Shown here: positions 1-7,377 of the stretch, in pieces
How positions within the stretch are numbered: the first letter of the stretch is position 1
How the letters are laid out: every line of letters starts with the position of its first letter
Source: Acidobacteriota bacterium
GTDB taxonomy: Bacteria; Acidobacteriota; Terriglobia; Terriglobales; Acidobacteriaceae
DNA: 11,858 nucleotides
Assembly: GCA_021780095.1 (NCBI GenBank)
Contig: JAJXZK010000079.1
Span: 1-11,858, forward strand
Direction: 5' to 3'
Translations under genes and position numbers: made by a program
The notes under the pieces: model-generated
The model's database searches: none
What the model saw: the letters and a program-made list of their open reading frames with translations, nothing else
Told to the model about the DNA's origin: nothing

Positions 1-1002
1 CATGATTTCGTTCGTGACGCGGTTCGTAATTCGATGGTCAAAACGCGTCCCGCTGCCAGCTTTCTGACAGCGTTGAGTGATCATGCTGTGATGACGCCGG
101 CGCTGGTGCCTGATCTGTCGCCGCTTCCAGGAGCGCCTGAGCCGACCGATGGCGCGATGCGGGGCGGAGATTCAATCGACGCGAAATCCCAGGTCTCAGA
201 AGCGAGGGCTGGGGCACCCGAGTCGCTGTCTGGCGATACGGCTTCCGCTGCGGCAATTGCGTTTCAAGATTCTGACCTACCTCCGGTTGCCGAGGATGCG
301 GAGCGGTTTGAGCTGCAGCCTCCGCCGATTTCTCCCGCTGCGCAATCGCTGCCGTTTTTATCGGGGAACCCGGCAATTCCGGCGCCGGAGGAGGAGGACG
401 TCACGCCGCCCACGCTGAATGGACTGGCCAGTCTGCGCCCATTAGGTCAACTGGAAGAGTCCTTCATCCTGGCCGTGAATGAAGAAGGTTTATGGATCAT
501 TGATCAGCATGTCGCGCACGAGCGCGTGCTGTTTGAAAAGATCGTTCGCGATCGCGACGTGGAGCAGGTACAGCGCCAACGCTTGTTGATGCCGGTGTTG
601 ATCGACCTGAAGCCTGACCAGATGCCTCTTTTTGCAACCATTGCCGCGGAACTGGAGCGCAATGGCTTTGAAGCAGAGCCCTTTGGTCCCCGTACGTTGG
701 CGGTAAAAGCCACGCCGGTAGGACTGGTGGGAAGCGAATTGGAACGCACCCTGGCTGAAGTGCTCGAACAGACCGAGCGCGAGCAGCAGGCGCAGAATCT
801 GGATACGCTGCGGCTGCGCATTGCTGCCTCCATCGCGTGCCACGCCGCCATCAAGATCCATACGCCGCTGGAAATGGGAAAGATGGAGTGGCTACTGGAA
901 GAGTTGGCGAAAACCGAGCATCCCACCAGCTGCCCGCACGGGCGTCCCATCGTCCTACGGTATTCTTTAAGAGAGATTCAGCGCGCCTTTCAGCGCATCT
1001 AG
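1..1002 (+). CDS. mutL: DNA mismatch repair protein MutL, C-terminal part (5' end outside window)
   Basis: The reading frame is open from base 1, so the start and the N-terminal GHKL ATPase domain lie upstream; 333 residues are visible. In visible numbering, residues 1-20 look like the end of the ATPase/transducer region (HDFVRDAVRNS). Residues about 20-140 form a Pro/Ala/Glu-rich linker of the kind normal for MutL, and residues 145-333 are the dimerisation/endonuclease domain. Visible motifs are DQHVAHERVLFE at 168-179 (the DQHA-x2-E-x4-E metal-binding motif with A replaced by V), QRLLMP at 193-198 (resembles the sliding-clamp-binding QxLLxP), ACHAAIK at 279-285 and CPHGRP at 311-316. In characterised MutL proteins these motifs mark nicking activity, as expected in bacteria without MutH-directed strand choice. 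MutL couples MutS recognition of mismatches to strand incision and excision. A 69-base gap separates it from the next gene, so co-transcription is likely. Family assignment is very secure; nicking activity is inferred from the motifs. Confidence 0.96.
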   Translation, partial: HDFVRDAVRNSMVKTRPAASFLTALSDHAVMTPALVPDLSPLPGAPEPTDGAMRGGDSIDAKSQVSEARAGAPESLSGDTASAAAIAFQDSDLPPVAEDAERFELQPPPISPAAQSLPFLSGNPAIPAPEEEDVTPPTLNGLASLRPLGQLEESFILAVNEEGLWIIDQHVAHERVLFEKIVRDRDVEQVQRQRLLMPVLIDLKPDQMPLFATIAAELERNGFEAEPFGPRTLAVKATPVGLVGSELERTLAEVLEQTEREQQAQNLDTLRLRIAASIACHAAIKIHTPLEMGKMEWLLEELAKTEHPTSCPHGRPIVLRYSLREIQRAFQRI

Positions 1003-1071
1003 CACGTTGCGATTCGTACCGAAGAAAGACGAGCGTTCGCGCCTGCCTGCAAACATAGGAAGAAGGACATC

Positions 1072-3423
1072 TTGAACGCGGAACAACTCAACTCGGCAAG
1101 ACTGACTCGCTGGAGCCAGAACGGCGAAGCACGACTCACATTGGAAGCAGTGTCGGAGTGGATCGACGAAATTGGCTTTTGCCCGTACGTGCCCATGGGC
1201 CTGACCGGCAGCGCACCGGCTCCCAGTTTTATTGAGGCGGTCGTCGGCCGACCGGCGCAAACTCCCAGCGCAGGAGAACGTTCGCGCGCCCTGGAGCTAC
1301 TGGTTCGAGTCATCGAAAATTCGGCCATCGTACCGCTGAAATTGGGCGCGTCGCTGGGCGAGCAGCCGGACTTCGTATGCAGTCCCGAGGTCTTGCGCTT
1401 TGTCTATGCACTGCGCGGGGATCGCAATTTCAAAACAGGCCCGCTGACCGTCGGCAATGAGAAGGTGACGCCGCTTTCGTTGCATTGCTGGCAGGCGATC
1501 GAGCAACAAGGTCCGCTCGAAGTCGCTGCCCTACAGCCCATCCTGGGCCGCGATATTACGGAGGCTGCGGTTGCGCGGGCACTCCAGGAGCTTTGGTCGG
1601 GCATGTACATCTTCCCGATTCTTCGTGCTGCGGGGGAGCCTGCACGATGGGAGCTGATGTACCGCCGCTTTCCGAAGGCGGTTGCCGCGGGCGCAAGTAC
1701 GGGCCACGCCGAAGCCCAGTCGGCGATGATTTCGCTGTATCTGCAGGCCTCGGTGGCCGCTCGCGAAGAAGAGATTCTCTCGTTCCTGTCCCCGCTGGCT
1801 CCGCAATCCAAATTGCGCGAAGTGATTCGTGGGTTGGGTTCGATGCGCCAGCTCGACATTCTGGATATTGGCGGACGTGCCCATGTGGCGCTGCAAGGAG
1901 GCCTGCTGCCGGAGATGGTGGGGCAGCTTTCAGAGGAAATGCTCGCTGCGCCGCCGATTGCGGATGCAATCGTGGGTGAGCGGGAAATTGCGATGGAAGC
2001 CGAGATTGAGAGTGAGGCCGAGATCGAAAGCAATTCGGAGATCGAGAGCAATTCCGACATCCAGATTGAAGCGGTGCCGCCACCTTCGCAGCGCCCCTGG
2101 CGATCCCAGCCTCTGGAAGAGTCGGACGTGGCCGCTCCTTCGACCATCAAAAAATTTACCCCAAAGAAATTCGCCGACCGACCCGCGAGCTCGCGGCCTG
2201 CCGCATCCGGCAAATTCGAGCCGCGTTCCGGCGGAGAGGATAGACCCTCTCGACGACCGTTCAGCGGAGGATCGCGTTCCGGGGCCGGTGGGTTTTCTCG
2301 TCCCGCGGGAGCGTATGTTCCACGTTCAGGCAGAATCGCTGCCAGCGCGGATGGACGTCCCGAGGCCGATCGTCCGCGACCGTCTGCACCCGGACGATCT
2401 GGACCGCCGCGGTTTGGACGCGATCGTCATTCCGGACCGTCGCGTGGCCCGTTCTCTCGTGATCGAGCCGAGCGGGGCCCGAAGACGCAGGAGAGAAAAG
2501 GCTACGCCGCCAAGGGCCATGGAATGGGAGAACGCGCCCGGCGATGGGAGAAAGCCGGCGAAGTTCCCGAAGCACCCGCGTCCGGCAGGACTCCGTTCGC
2601 TCCGAAGTCTGCAGGATTCAAGCCAGGCGGATCAAAATTCCGCAGCGCAAAACCGTTCGGTGCCAAGGCTCCGGGATCGAAATTGGGCAGCCCCAAGCCG
2701 TGGCAATCCAGAACGTCTGCCGGCGGAGCCCGCGAAGATGGTCCCAAGCCATGGAAGAAATTCGAAAGCGCGGGAGAGCCCACGTCCGAGGCGCGAGGAG
2801 GAGCCCGCAAACCTTATGCTGCAAAATCCGCCGGATTCAAACCACGGGGCGCGAAGCCGTGGGCGGCGAAGTCCGGCGATGGCGAATTCTCCCCACGCGC
2901 ACGCACTCCTCGGGAATCAGGTGACCGTCCCAAGCCATGGCAGCGCGACCGTGCCGAAGCAGGCGACAGACCCACCGGAAGAAAACCGTATGGGAAGTTC
3001 TCTGGATCTAAGGCGTCCGGCTTTACTCGCTCGGGATTCAAGTCCGCCGGCACGCGGTCTTCTGAAGCGCGATTCGCAGAGTCCGAATCCAGACCCGGAG
3101 GAACCAGACCTTGGGCATCCAAAGGTGCGAGTTCGCGGATTGGCAGCGCGAAATCTTACGCCGCCCGGTCAGCTGGGAAACCCTTCGCCAAGGCTGGAGG
3201 AGCGAAGCCGTGGGCCAAGAGATCCGTCGCCTCCGGCGGCGAAGAGTCCGCGCCCAAACGTCACGAGCGAAAAGAAGTATCCGGGGCAGAGCTTCGAGAG
3301 AAGAGCGGCAGCAAGCCATTCTGGGCGAAGAATCCTCGAGGCGGAAAAGGTTCGACGGCGGCCGGCCGCAGCAATCGTCCGCAGGGCAAGAAAACGGCGA
3401 GAAAGAGCGGCAAGAAGAAATGA
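1072..3423 (+). CDS. Uncharacterised protein: possible AlkZ-like winged-helix N-terminal half plus long basic disordered tail
   Basis: 783 residues with a TTG start. The TTG is chosen because a purine-rich AGGAAGAAGGA run (1057-1067) lies just upstream and the next in-frame ATG is about 40 codons in, inside apparently folded sequence. Residues 1-295 look globular. The pattern around 30-60 (IDEIGFC, then EAVVGRP) and the segment at about 137-205 (HCWQAIEQQGPL, then a helix and RWELMYRRFP) remind me of AlkZ/YcaQ-related winged-helix proteins. This is recall of a pattern, not an alignment. I see no convincing QxQ or QxD glycosylase motif near the N-terminus; the only QxD (QPD, 98-100) has proline in the middle. 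Residues 309-332 are an acidic hexapeptide repeat. Residues about 340-783 are low-complexity, rich in Arg, Lys, Gly, Ser, Pro and Ala, with recurring KPW, KPF and KSAGFKP, ending in GKKK. No signal peptide or membrane segment is visible. It lies between mutL and cmk and overlaps the cmk start. A nucleic-acid-binding role is plausible but unproven. Confidence 0.85.
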   Translation: MNAEQLNSARLTRWSQNGEARLTLEAVSEWIDEIGFCPYVPMGLTGSAPAPSFIEAVVGRPAQTPSAGERSRALELLVRVIENSAIVPLKLGASLGEQPDFVCSPEVLRFVYALRGDRNFKTGPLTVGNEKVTPLSLHCWQAIEQQGPLEVAALQPILGRDITEAAVARALQELWSGMYIFPILRAAGEPARWELMYRRFPKAVAAGASTGHAEAQSAMISLYLQASVAAREEEILSFLSPLAPQSKLREVIRGLGSMRQLDILDIGGRAHVALQGGLLPEMVGQLSEEMLAAPPIADAIVGEREIAMEAEIESEAEIESNSEIESNSDIQIEAVPPPSQRPWRSQPLEESDVAAPSTIKKFTPKKFADRPASSRPAASGKFEPRSGGEDRPSRRPFSGGSRSGAGGFSRPAGAYVPRSGRIAASADGRPEADRPRPSAPGRSGPPRFGRDRHSGPSRGPFSRDRAERGPKTQERKGYAAKGHGMGERARRWEKAGEVPEAPASGRTPFAPKSAGFKPGGSKFRSAKPFGAKAPGSKLGSPKPWQSRTSAGGAREDGPKPWKKFESAGEPTSEARGGARKPYAAKSAGFKPRGAKPWAAKSGDGEFSPRARTPRESGDRPKPWQRDRAEAGDRPTGRKPYGKFSGSKASGFTRSGFKSAGTRSSEARFAESESRPGGTRPWASKGASSRIGSAKSYAARSAGKPFAKAGGAKPWAKRSVASGGEESAPKRHERKEVSGAELREKSGSKPFWAKNPRGGKGSTAAGRSNRPQGKKTARKSGKKK
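1996..2067 (+). repeat. Four 18-bp tandem units coding an acidic hexapeptide repeat
   Basis: Inside the 1072-3423 gene, codons 309-332 read EAEIES, EAEIES, NSEIES and NSDIQI: four in-register six-residue units. The DNA copies differ at several third positions (for example ATT/ATC, GAG/GAA, AGT/AGC), so this is an older, diverged tandem repeat rather than a fresh slippage product. It forms an acidic, probably helical hinge between the folded N-terminal half and the basic tail. Confidence 0.85.
2137..3420 (+). repeat. Low-complexity basic tail with degenerate KPW / KSAGFKP motifs
   Basis: This stretch codes residues from about 356 to the C-terminus of the preceding gene. KPW occurs with Trp at residues 544, 561, 597, 623 and 714, and RPW at 681 (a further RPW, Trp 343, lies just before this region). 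KPF and KPFW variants are interspersed. KSAGFKP occurs at 512-518 and again at 585-591, with different synonymous codons for the two Lys, the Ser and the Ala. The motifs are therefore conserved at protein level rather than being a recent DNA duplication. Other frames also stay open for long distances here because of the skewed base composition. The pattern of spaced aromatic residues among Lys/Arg and Gly/Ser resembles RNA- or DNA-binding disordered tails. Confidence 0.75.
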
Positions 3424-4139
3424 CCGCATCGTCACAGCGCACGATCGCATCTGAGTCGCGGCGCCTACGTCCGGTGATTGCCATTGATGGACCCGCGGGT
3501 GCCGGCAAAAGCACGCTGGCCGCACACCTGGCCCGCCGTTTTGGATTTCTCAATCTTGAAACCGGGGCCATGTATCGCGCGCTTGCGCTGAAAGCGCTGA
3601 ACACGGAGACTGCGTTGGACGATGAAGCCGCGCTGGTTCGGTTGACCGATGCCACCCAGATCGCGTTGGAGCCGCGCCCCAACGATACCAACCTCGTCTT
3701 GCTGGACGGCAACGATGTGACCAGGCGCATCCGTGAGAAAGATGTCTCAGAGGCTGCTTCGCAGGTGAGCGTGCATCCGCGGGTGCGTGCCTGGATGGTA
3801 GAGCGTCAGCGCGCCCTTGGGCAGCAAGGTGGCGTGGTGATGGAAGGCCGCGATATCGGCACCAAGGTATTTCCCGATGCCGAACTGAAGATTTTTCTCG
3901 ACGCGCAGGATGAAATCCGCGGCCAGCGCCGTTACCTGCAAACCGCAGGATCGAACGATGCCCCCACTCCAGAGGCTGTTTTGGCGGCGGTCCGCGATCG
4001 CGACTCCCGGGACCGCAATCGAACGGCATCCCCTCTGCAGCCAGCTCCAGACGCCATCCACCTGGATACCAGCGGCCTGACCCTGGAACAGGTCTGCGCC
4101 CTGGCCGAGGAAATGGTCGCGGCGAGACTGATTAGCTAG
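3420..4139 (+). CDS. cmk: Cytidylate kinase (CMP/dCMP kinase)
   Basis: 239 residues, slightly longer than the usual 220-230 because of an N-terminal extension of about 17. The enzyme phosphorylates CMP and dCMP with ATP in the cytoplasm, feeding CDP and dCDP for RNA, DNA and lipid precursors. Visible motifs are the Walker A loop GPAGAGKST at 24-32, the substrate-site LETGAMYRA at 46-54, EGRDIGT at 142-148, and the lid/C-terminal signature DRDSRDRNR (193-201) followed by SPLQPAPDA and an LDTS strand. The start is the ATG whose last two bases begin the TGA stop of the previous gene (ATGA). The frame remains open further upstream, but that sequence is Arg-rich shadow of the previous gene's tail. 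The overlap points to translational coupling and a shared mRNA with the two upstream genes. In many bacteria cmk is followed by rpsA or plsC; here it ends its unit. Confidence 0.96.
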   Translation: MTASSQRTIASESRRLRPVIAIDGPAGAGKSTLAAHLARRFGFLNLETGAMYRALALKALNTETALDDEAALVRLTDATQIALEPRPNDTNLVLLDGNDVTRRIREKDVSEAASQVSVHPRVRAWMVERQRALGQQGGVVMEGRDIGTKVFPDAELKIFLDAQDEIRGQRRYLQTAGSNDAPTPEAVLAAVRDRDSRDRNRTASPLQPAPDAIHLDTSGLTLEQVCALAEEMVAARLIS

Positions 4140-4158
4140 GGCATCAACCGGGGGCATG

Positions 4159-4175
4159 GGCGGATTCGTTCCGCC
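4159..4175 (+). terminator. Short GC stem-loop after cmk, possible terminator
   Basis: GGCGGA, a five-base loop TTCGT, then TCCGCC: a perfect 6-bp stem beginning 19 bases after the cmk stop. No T-run follows, so it may be only an mRNA 3'-end stabiliser or a factor-dependent end rather than an intrinsic terminator. Confidence 0.35.
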
Positions 4176-4230
4176 GCACATCGCTCGCAAGTCCATTGAC
4201 ATCCAACACGTTAAGCTTCGTCGGTATCAC

Positions 4231-4257
4231 TTGGCCGGACGGAACTCTCGTTATAAT
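4231..4257 (+). promoter_or_regulatory. Candidate promoter for the Cys/His small protein and receptor unit
   Basis: A perfect TATAAT lies at 4252-4257. The best -35 candidate is TTGGCC at 4231-4236, with a short 15-base spacer, so the -35 is weak. Initiation would fall around 4263-4265, about 45 bases before the ATG at 4310. This position argues against the longer start at 4256, which overlaps the -10 box itself. A full TTGACA at 4196-4201 is too far away (50 bases) to pair with this -10. Confidence 0.4.
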
Positions 4258-4309
4258 GACGACAGGCGCTGGTTTCTCGCAATCTCTCCTGGCAACACCC
4301 AAAGCAGCG

Positions 4310-4606
4310 ATGCAGACAAAGTCTCAAACCCGAGTCAGTAAAACTACCATTGCCACTAGCGTCCTCCTGTTGCTGCTGGCCATGATGCTGCCTGTTTGCC
4401 ACATGCATCCGCTGCTCGATAAGTCAGCTCCCGATCACTGCACAATCTGTATCACGCTGCATGCTGCGCCGCCACTGGGAGTCCATCTGCCTCCCGTCGT
4501 ACGCCTGTACCAAACCGGTCAAATCCTCATTCCCGACTTGCCGATCCAATCCAATGTCGGACCCCGCTTCGCCGCAAGTCGCGCCCCACCTCTCCCTGCC
4601 TGCTGA
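4310..4606 (+). CDS. Small exported Cys/His-rich protein, DUF2946-like
   Basis: 98 residues from the ATG at 4310. Longer in-frame starts exist (4256 and 4196), but the first overlaps the probable -10 box and the second lies upstream of it. No strong ribosome binding site is visible for any of them. Residues 11-29 form a signal peptide or single membrane segment: KTT, then a Leu-rich core ending MMLPV. Directly after it come C30, H31, H33, then D42-H43-C44-T45-I46-C47 and H51, followed by a Pro-rich stretch; the last residue is C98. The arrangement signal peptide, HCxxC, then HAAPP closely resembles DUF2946 proteins, which often sit beside TonB-dependent copper receptors in Proteobacteria. The Cys/His cluster could bind a metal in the periplasm. 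It is followed after 67 bases by a TonB-dependent receptor, supporting a shared role. Function is not established; the family match is by recollection of motif style. Confidence 0.7.
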   Translation: MQTKSQTRVSKTTIATSVLLLLLAMMLPVCHMHPLLDKSAPDHCTICITLHAAPPLGVHLPPVVRLYQTGQILIPDLPIQSNVGPRFAASRAPPLPAC

Positions 4607-4658
4607 TTCTTGAATCCACGGTCGAAACGATCGAATCGCGGCGCTATTCAACCTTGTG

Positions 4659-4667
4659 AGAGGAAAT
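4659..4667 (+). promoter_or_regulatory. Ribosome binding site deciding the receptor start
   Basis: AGAGGAAAT lies six bases before the ATG at 4674. It supports that ATG over the in-frame GTG at 4656, which would place the purine run inside the coding sequence. Confidence 0.7.
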
Positions 4668-4673
4668 TTCCAT

Positions 4674-7328
4674 ATGAGGCGTGCGGCAACCTTGCTGGCA
4701 CTCGGCTTTATATTGCAACTGCTGTGCTTTTCTGCACCTCGAGCCTGGGCGCTCCCCAATGCGGGCACTGGCGGAAACATCTCCGGTGTTGTTTCCGATC
4801 CTTCCGGTGCTGTCATTCCCGGGGCGAGCGTGAAAATTTTGAACCCAGTGACTGGATTTCAGCGGAACACAACTACCGATGCGGCAGGACATTTCGCGTT
4901 TTCGAACGTGCCGCTGAATAACTACCATCTGGCCGTCACGGCCACGGGATTCAGCTCCGTTGCCCACGATGTGGATGTGGTCGGAAGCGTACCGGTGACC
5001 GTTGATCTGACCATGAATCTGCTGGCACAGACCACAACCGTCACCGTCACCACGGACAGCGGCGACCTGGTGAACGCCAGCCCAACCACACATACGGACG
5101 TGAACATGTCGCTACTACCGACATTGCCCACCGACGATGTGACCAACGGACTCAGTTCCGCCGTCACTTTGGCGACTCCGGGCATCGCTGCCGACTCCAA
5201 CGGCATGTTCCATCCTCTGGGGGAGCACTCGGACACCACCTTCAGCATTGATGGCCAACCGATCTCTGACCAGCAAAGCCGCAATTTTTCCAACCAGCTG
5301 ACGGCAAACGCGGTGCAGTCGATCAAGGTGATCAACGGAATGATTCCGCCCGAGTACGGAGATAAGGCCAGCATCGTGGTGCAGACGACCACCAAGTCAG
5401 GCCTGGGCAACAAGCACCCCACCGGCGATATCTCGGCCAGCTATGGCAGTTTCGGCACGGTCCTGGCCGATGCCAATCTTGGGATCGGGACCCAGACCTG
5501 GGGGAATTTCCTGGATCTGAACGGAGTGAACAGCGGCAGATTTCTCGATACGCCCGAGTTCACAGTGATGCACGCCTACGGAAACAACGAGAATTTCTTC
5601 GATCGAGTCGACTTCAATCCCACGGCGAAAGACACGCTGCATCTGGACATGACCGCAGCTCGCTCGTGGTTTCAAAATCCAAATCAGTTTGATCAGCAAT
5701 TTCCAACCCCGAGCCAATACAATCCGCAAGGGCTGTACCAGGATCAGCGTCAGGAAAACCTGACATACAACGTGGCGGCGTTCTGGACTCACTTGTTTGG
5801 TTCGGATGCGCTGTTGAGCGTCGCACCTTTTCTCCGCCAGGACAACATCCACTATTACGCCAGCGCGGACGTATTCGCCGATACTCCGGCCACCCTGCAA
5901 CAAAGCCGCCGACTGCAGAATGCGGGCATCACGGCGGACTACTCCTACGTGAAGGGCATTCACAACTTCAAAGCTGGTGCCGTCTTCCAGCACACATTTC
6001 TGAATGAAGGCTTTGGTTTCGGCATCACCAGTCCAACCTACAATGCTGTCTGCCAAGAGGCCAATGGAACCCCGGTCGTTGCTCCGGGCATTACGAATCC
6101 AACTGCGTGCGTAACCGAGGGATACGAGCCGAATCCGAACTTTCTGCCGGGTGAATTGCAATACGATCTGACCCGCGCTGGCAGGCAATTCGCCTTTAAG
6201 GGTCACACGGACATTAAAGAGGAGTCGCTCTATGCCCAGGACACGATCTCATGGAAGAATTGGCAATTCCTGATCGGCGCGCGCGGCGACAACTACAACG
6301 GACTCAGCAGTAAGTACATGCTGGAGCCACGCGCGGGCGCTACCTATCAACTCCGCAAAACGGGCACGGTCATCAATGCCGGATATTCTCGGCTGATGCC
6401 GACCCCCTACAATGAAAACCTGATTCTCTCGAGTTCTGTCGGCAGCGGCGGCCTTGCCAATAATCTCGGGGGCAACGGAGTTCATCCACTCACTCCAGCT
6501 TCGCGAAACCAATACGATATTGGATTTCAGCAGGCTTTGGGGAAGTATGTTGTCGTCAGCGGAAGCTACTTCTGGAAGTACACCAAGGGCGACTACGATT
6601 TCGACGTGATTTTGAACACGCCCCTGACTTTTCCGATCCAATGGAAAAAATCCGATATCAGCGGCGGGGGCCTGCGGGTTTCGTTGACTCCCATTCACGG
6701 CATTTCTGCATTCTCGGTCATGGGCCATTCTCATTCGCTGTTCTACCCGCCGGAGATTGGCGGACTGATTTTCAACGACAACACCAGCGCCACCGGGCTG
6801 GAGCCGTTCTTGATCGATCACGATCAGGCGTTCGAGCAAAACACACACGTGCAGTATCAACCCAAGCCAAATGGGCCCTGGTATGGGCTGACTTGGCGCT
6901 ATGATAGCGGACAGGTCGCAGGCAACGTGCCGTTCGGGACCGCTCCCGGTGTACCCATTAGCCTGACCTATTTGACGGCCGATCAGCAACAGCAAATACG
7001 CTTGAGCTGCAACGGGGTTGAGGCCACGTTGACCGCTCCGCTGGTCAGTTGCCTGCCGGAAGAACTGAAGTCGCCGCTGGTTACGATTCCGCGGGCAGGC
7101 ACAGAATCGCCGGATAAGAATCCCCCGCGCGTTGCCCCGCGCAATTTGTTCGATATGGATGCGGGCTGGGACAATGTCTTGCACCGCAAGCGCTATCAGA
7201 CCAACCTCAGCCTGACGATCACGAATGTCACGAACAAAGTGGCGCTTTACAATTTTCTTTCAACCTTTAGCGGAACACATTTTGTGCCGCCGCGTATGAT
7301 TACAGGCCAAGCGGTTTTCAATTTCTAG
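4674..7328 (+). CDS. TonB-dependent outer-membrane receptor with N-terminal carboxypeptidase-regulatory-like domain
   Basis: 884 residues. A signal peptide covers residues 1-26: MRR, a hydrophobic core, then APRAWA with likely cleavage before L27. Residues about 33-115 form a carboxypeptidase-regulatory-like beta-sandwich (GGNISGVVSDPSGAVIPGA, then TDAAGHFAFSNVP and ATGF). Residues about 130-245 are the plug (FSIDGQPISDQQS, INGMIPPEYGDKAS, TTTKSGLG). The rest is a beta-barrel rich in aromatic alternating strands, ending in the outer-membrane signal QAVFNF with terminal Phe. Such receptors import large or scarce ligands using TonB-ExbBD energy. Two close Cys pairs (C460/C479 and C779/C793) probably form disulfides in surface loops. 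I see no clear TonB box between the signal peptide and the first domain. At 884 residues it is shorter than the 1000-1200 typical of acidobacterial Oar-like receptors. The ligand is unknown; the adjacent Cys/His protein hints at a metal. A hairpin follows the stop. Confidence 0.93.
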   Translation: MRRAATLLALGFILQLLCFSAPRAWALPNAGTGGNISGVVSDPSGAVIPGASVKILNPVTGFQRNTTTDAAGHFAFSNVPLNNYHLAVTATGFSSVAHDVDVVGSVPVTVDLTMNLLAQTTTVTVTTDSGDLVNASPTTHTDVNMSLLPTLPTDDVTNGLSSAVTLATPGIAADSNGMFHPLGEHSDTTFSIDGQPISDQQSRNFSNQLTANAVQSIKVINGMIPPEYGDKASIVVQTTTKSGLGNKHPTGDISASYGSFGTVLADANLGIGTQTWGNFLDLNGVNSGRFLDTPEFTVMHAYGNNENFFDRVDFNPTAKDTLHLDMTAARSWFQNPNQFDQQFPTPSQYNPQGLYQDQRQENLTYNVAAFWTHLFGSDALLSVAPFLRQDNIHYYASADVFADTPATLQQSRRLQNAGITADYSYVKGIHNFKAGAVFQHTFLNEGFGFGITSPTYNAVCQEANGTPVVAPGITNPTACVTEGYEPNPNFLPGELQYDLTRAGRQFAFKGHTDIKEESLYAQDTISWKNWQFLIGARGDNYNGLSSKYMLEPRAGATYQLRKTGTVINAGYSRLMPTPYNENLILSSSVGSGGLANNLGGNGVHPLTPASRNQYDIGFQQALGKYVVVSGSYFWKYTKGDYDFDVILNTPLTFPIQWKKSDISGGGLRVSLTPIHGISAFSVMGHSHSLFYPPEIGGLIFNDNTSATGLEPFLIDHDQAFEQNTHVQYQPKPNGPWYGLTWRYDSGQVAGNVPFGTAPGVPISLTYLTADQQQQIRLSCNGVEATLTAPLVSCLPEELKSPLVTIPRAGTESPDKNPPRVAPRNLFDMDAGWDNVLHRKRYQTNLSLTITNVTNKVALYNFLSTFSGTHFVPPRMITGQAVFNF

Positions 7329-7377
7329 TATGCTGATCTTGGCATTGTTTTTCTGAGGGTCCTTCCCCAGAACAGCA

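Noticed and set aside
3111..3419. Upstream extension of the cmk frame by about 103 codons
   Set aside because: The added sequence is Arg-rich shadow of the preceding tail. The conserved kinase begins shortly after the ATG at 3420, which also forms the ATGA overlap.
1829..3454. A 541-codon open frame on the + strand overlapping the basic tail of the 1072-3423 gene
   Set aside because: It lies wholly within a gene with a good start and a repeat pattern conserved at protein level. The overlapping translation is Arg/Pro-rich with no recognisable domain, as expected from skewed composition.
3038..3730. 230-codon open frame on the - strand over the tail and cmk
   Set aside because: Ser/Arg-rich composition, no motif, and antisense to the cmk P-loop region; a GC-driven shadow.
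4196..4201. TTGACA as the -35 for the TATAAT at 4252
   Set aside because: The spacing is 50 bases, and no -10-like sequence lies 16-18 bases downstream of this TTGACA.
4610..4651. TTGAAT / ATTCAA inverted pair between the small protein and the receptor
   Set aside because: Only six-base arms with a 30-base gap; expected by chance and not aligned with any promoter or terminator feature.
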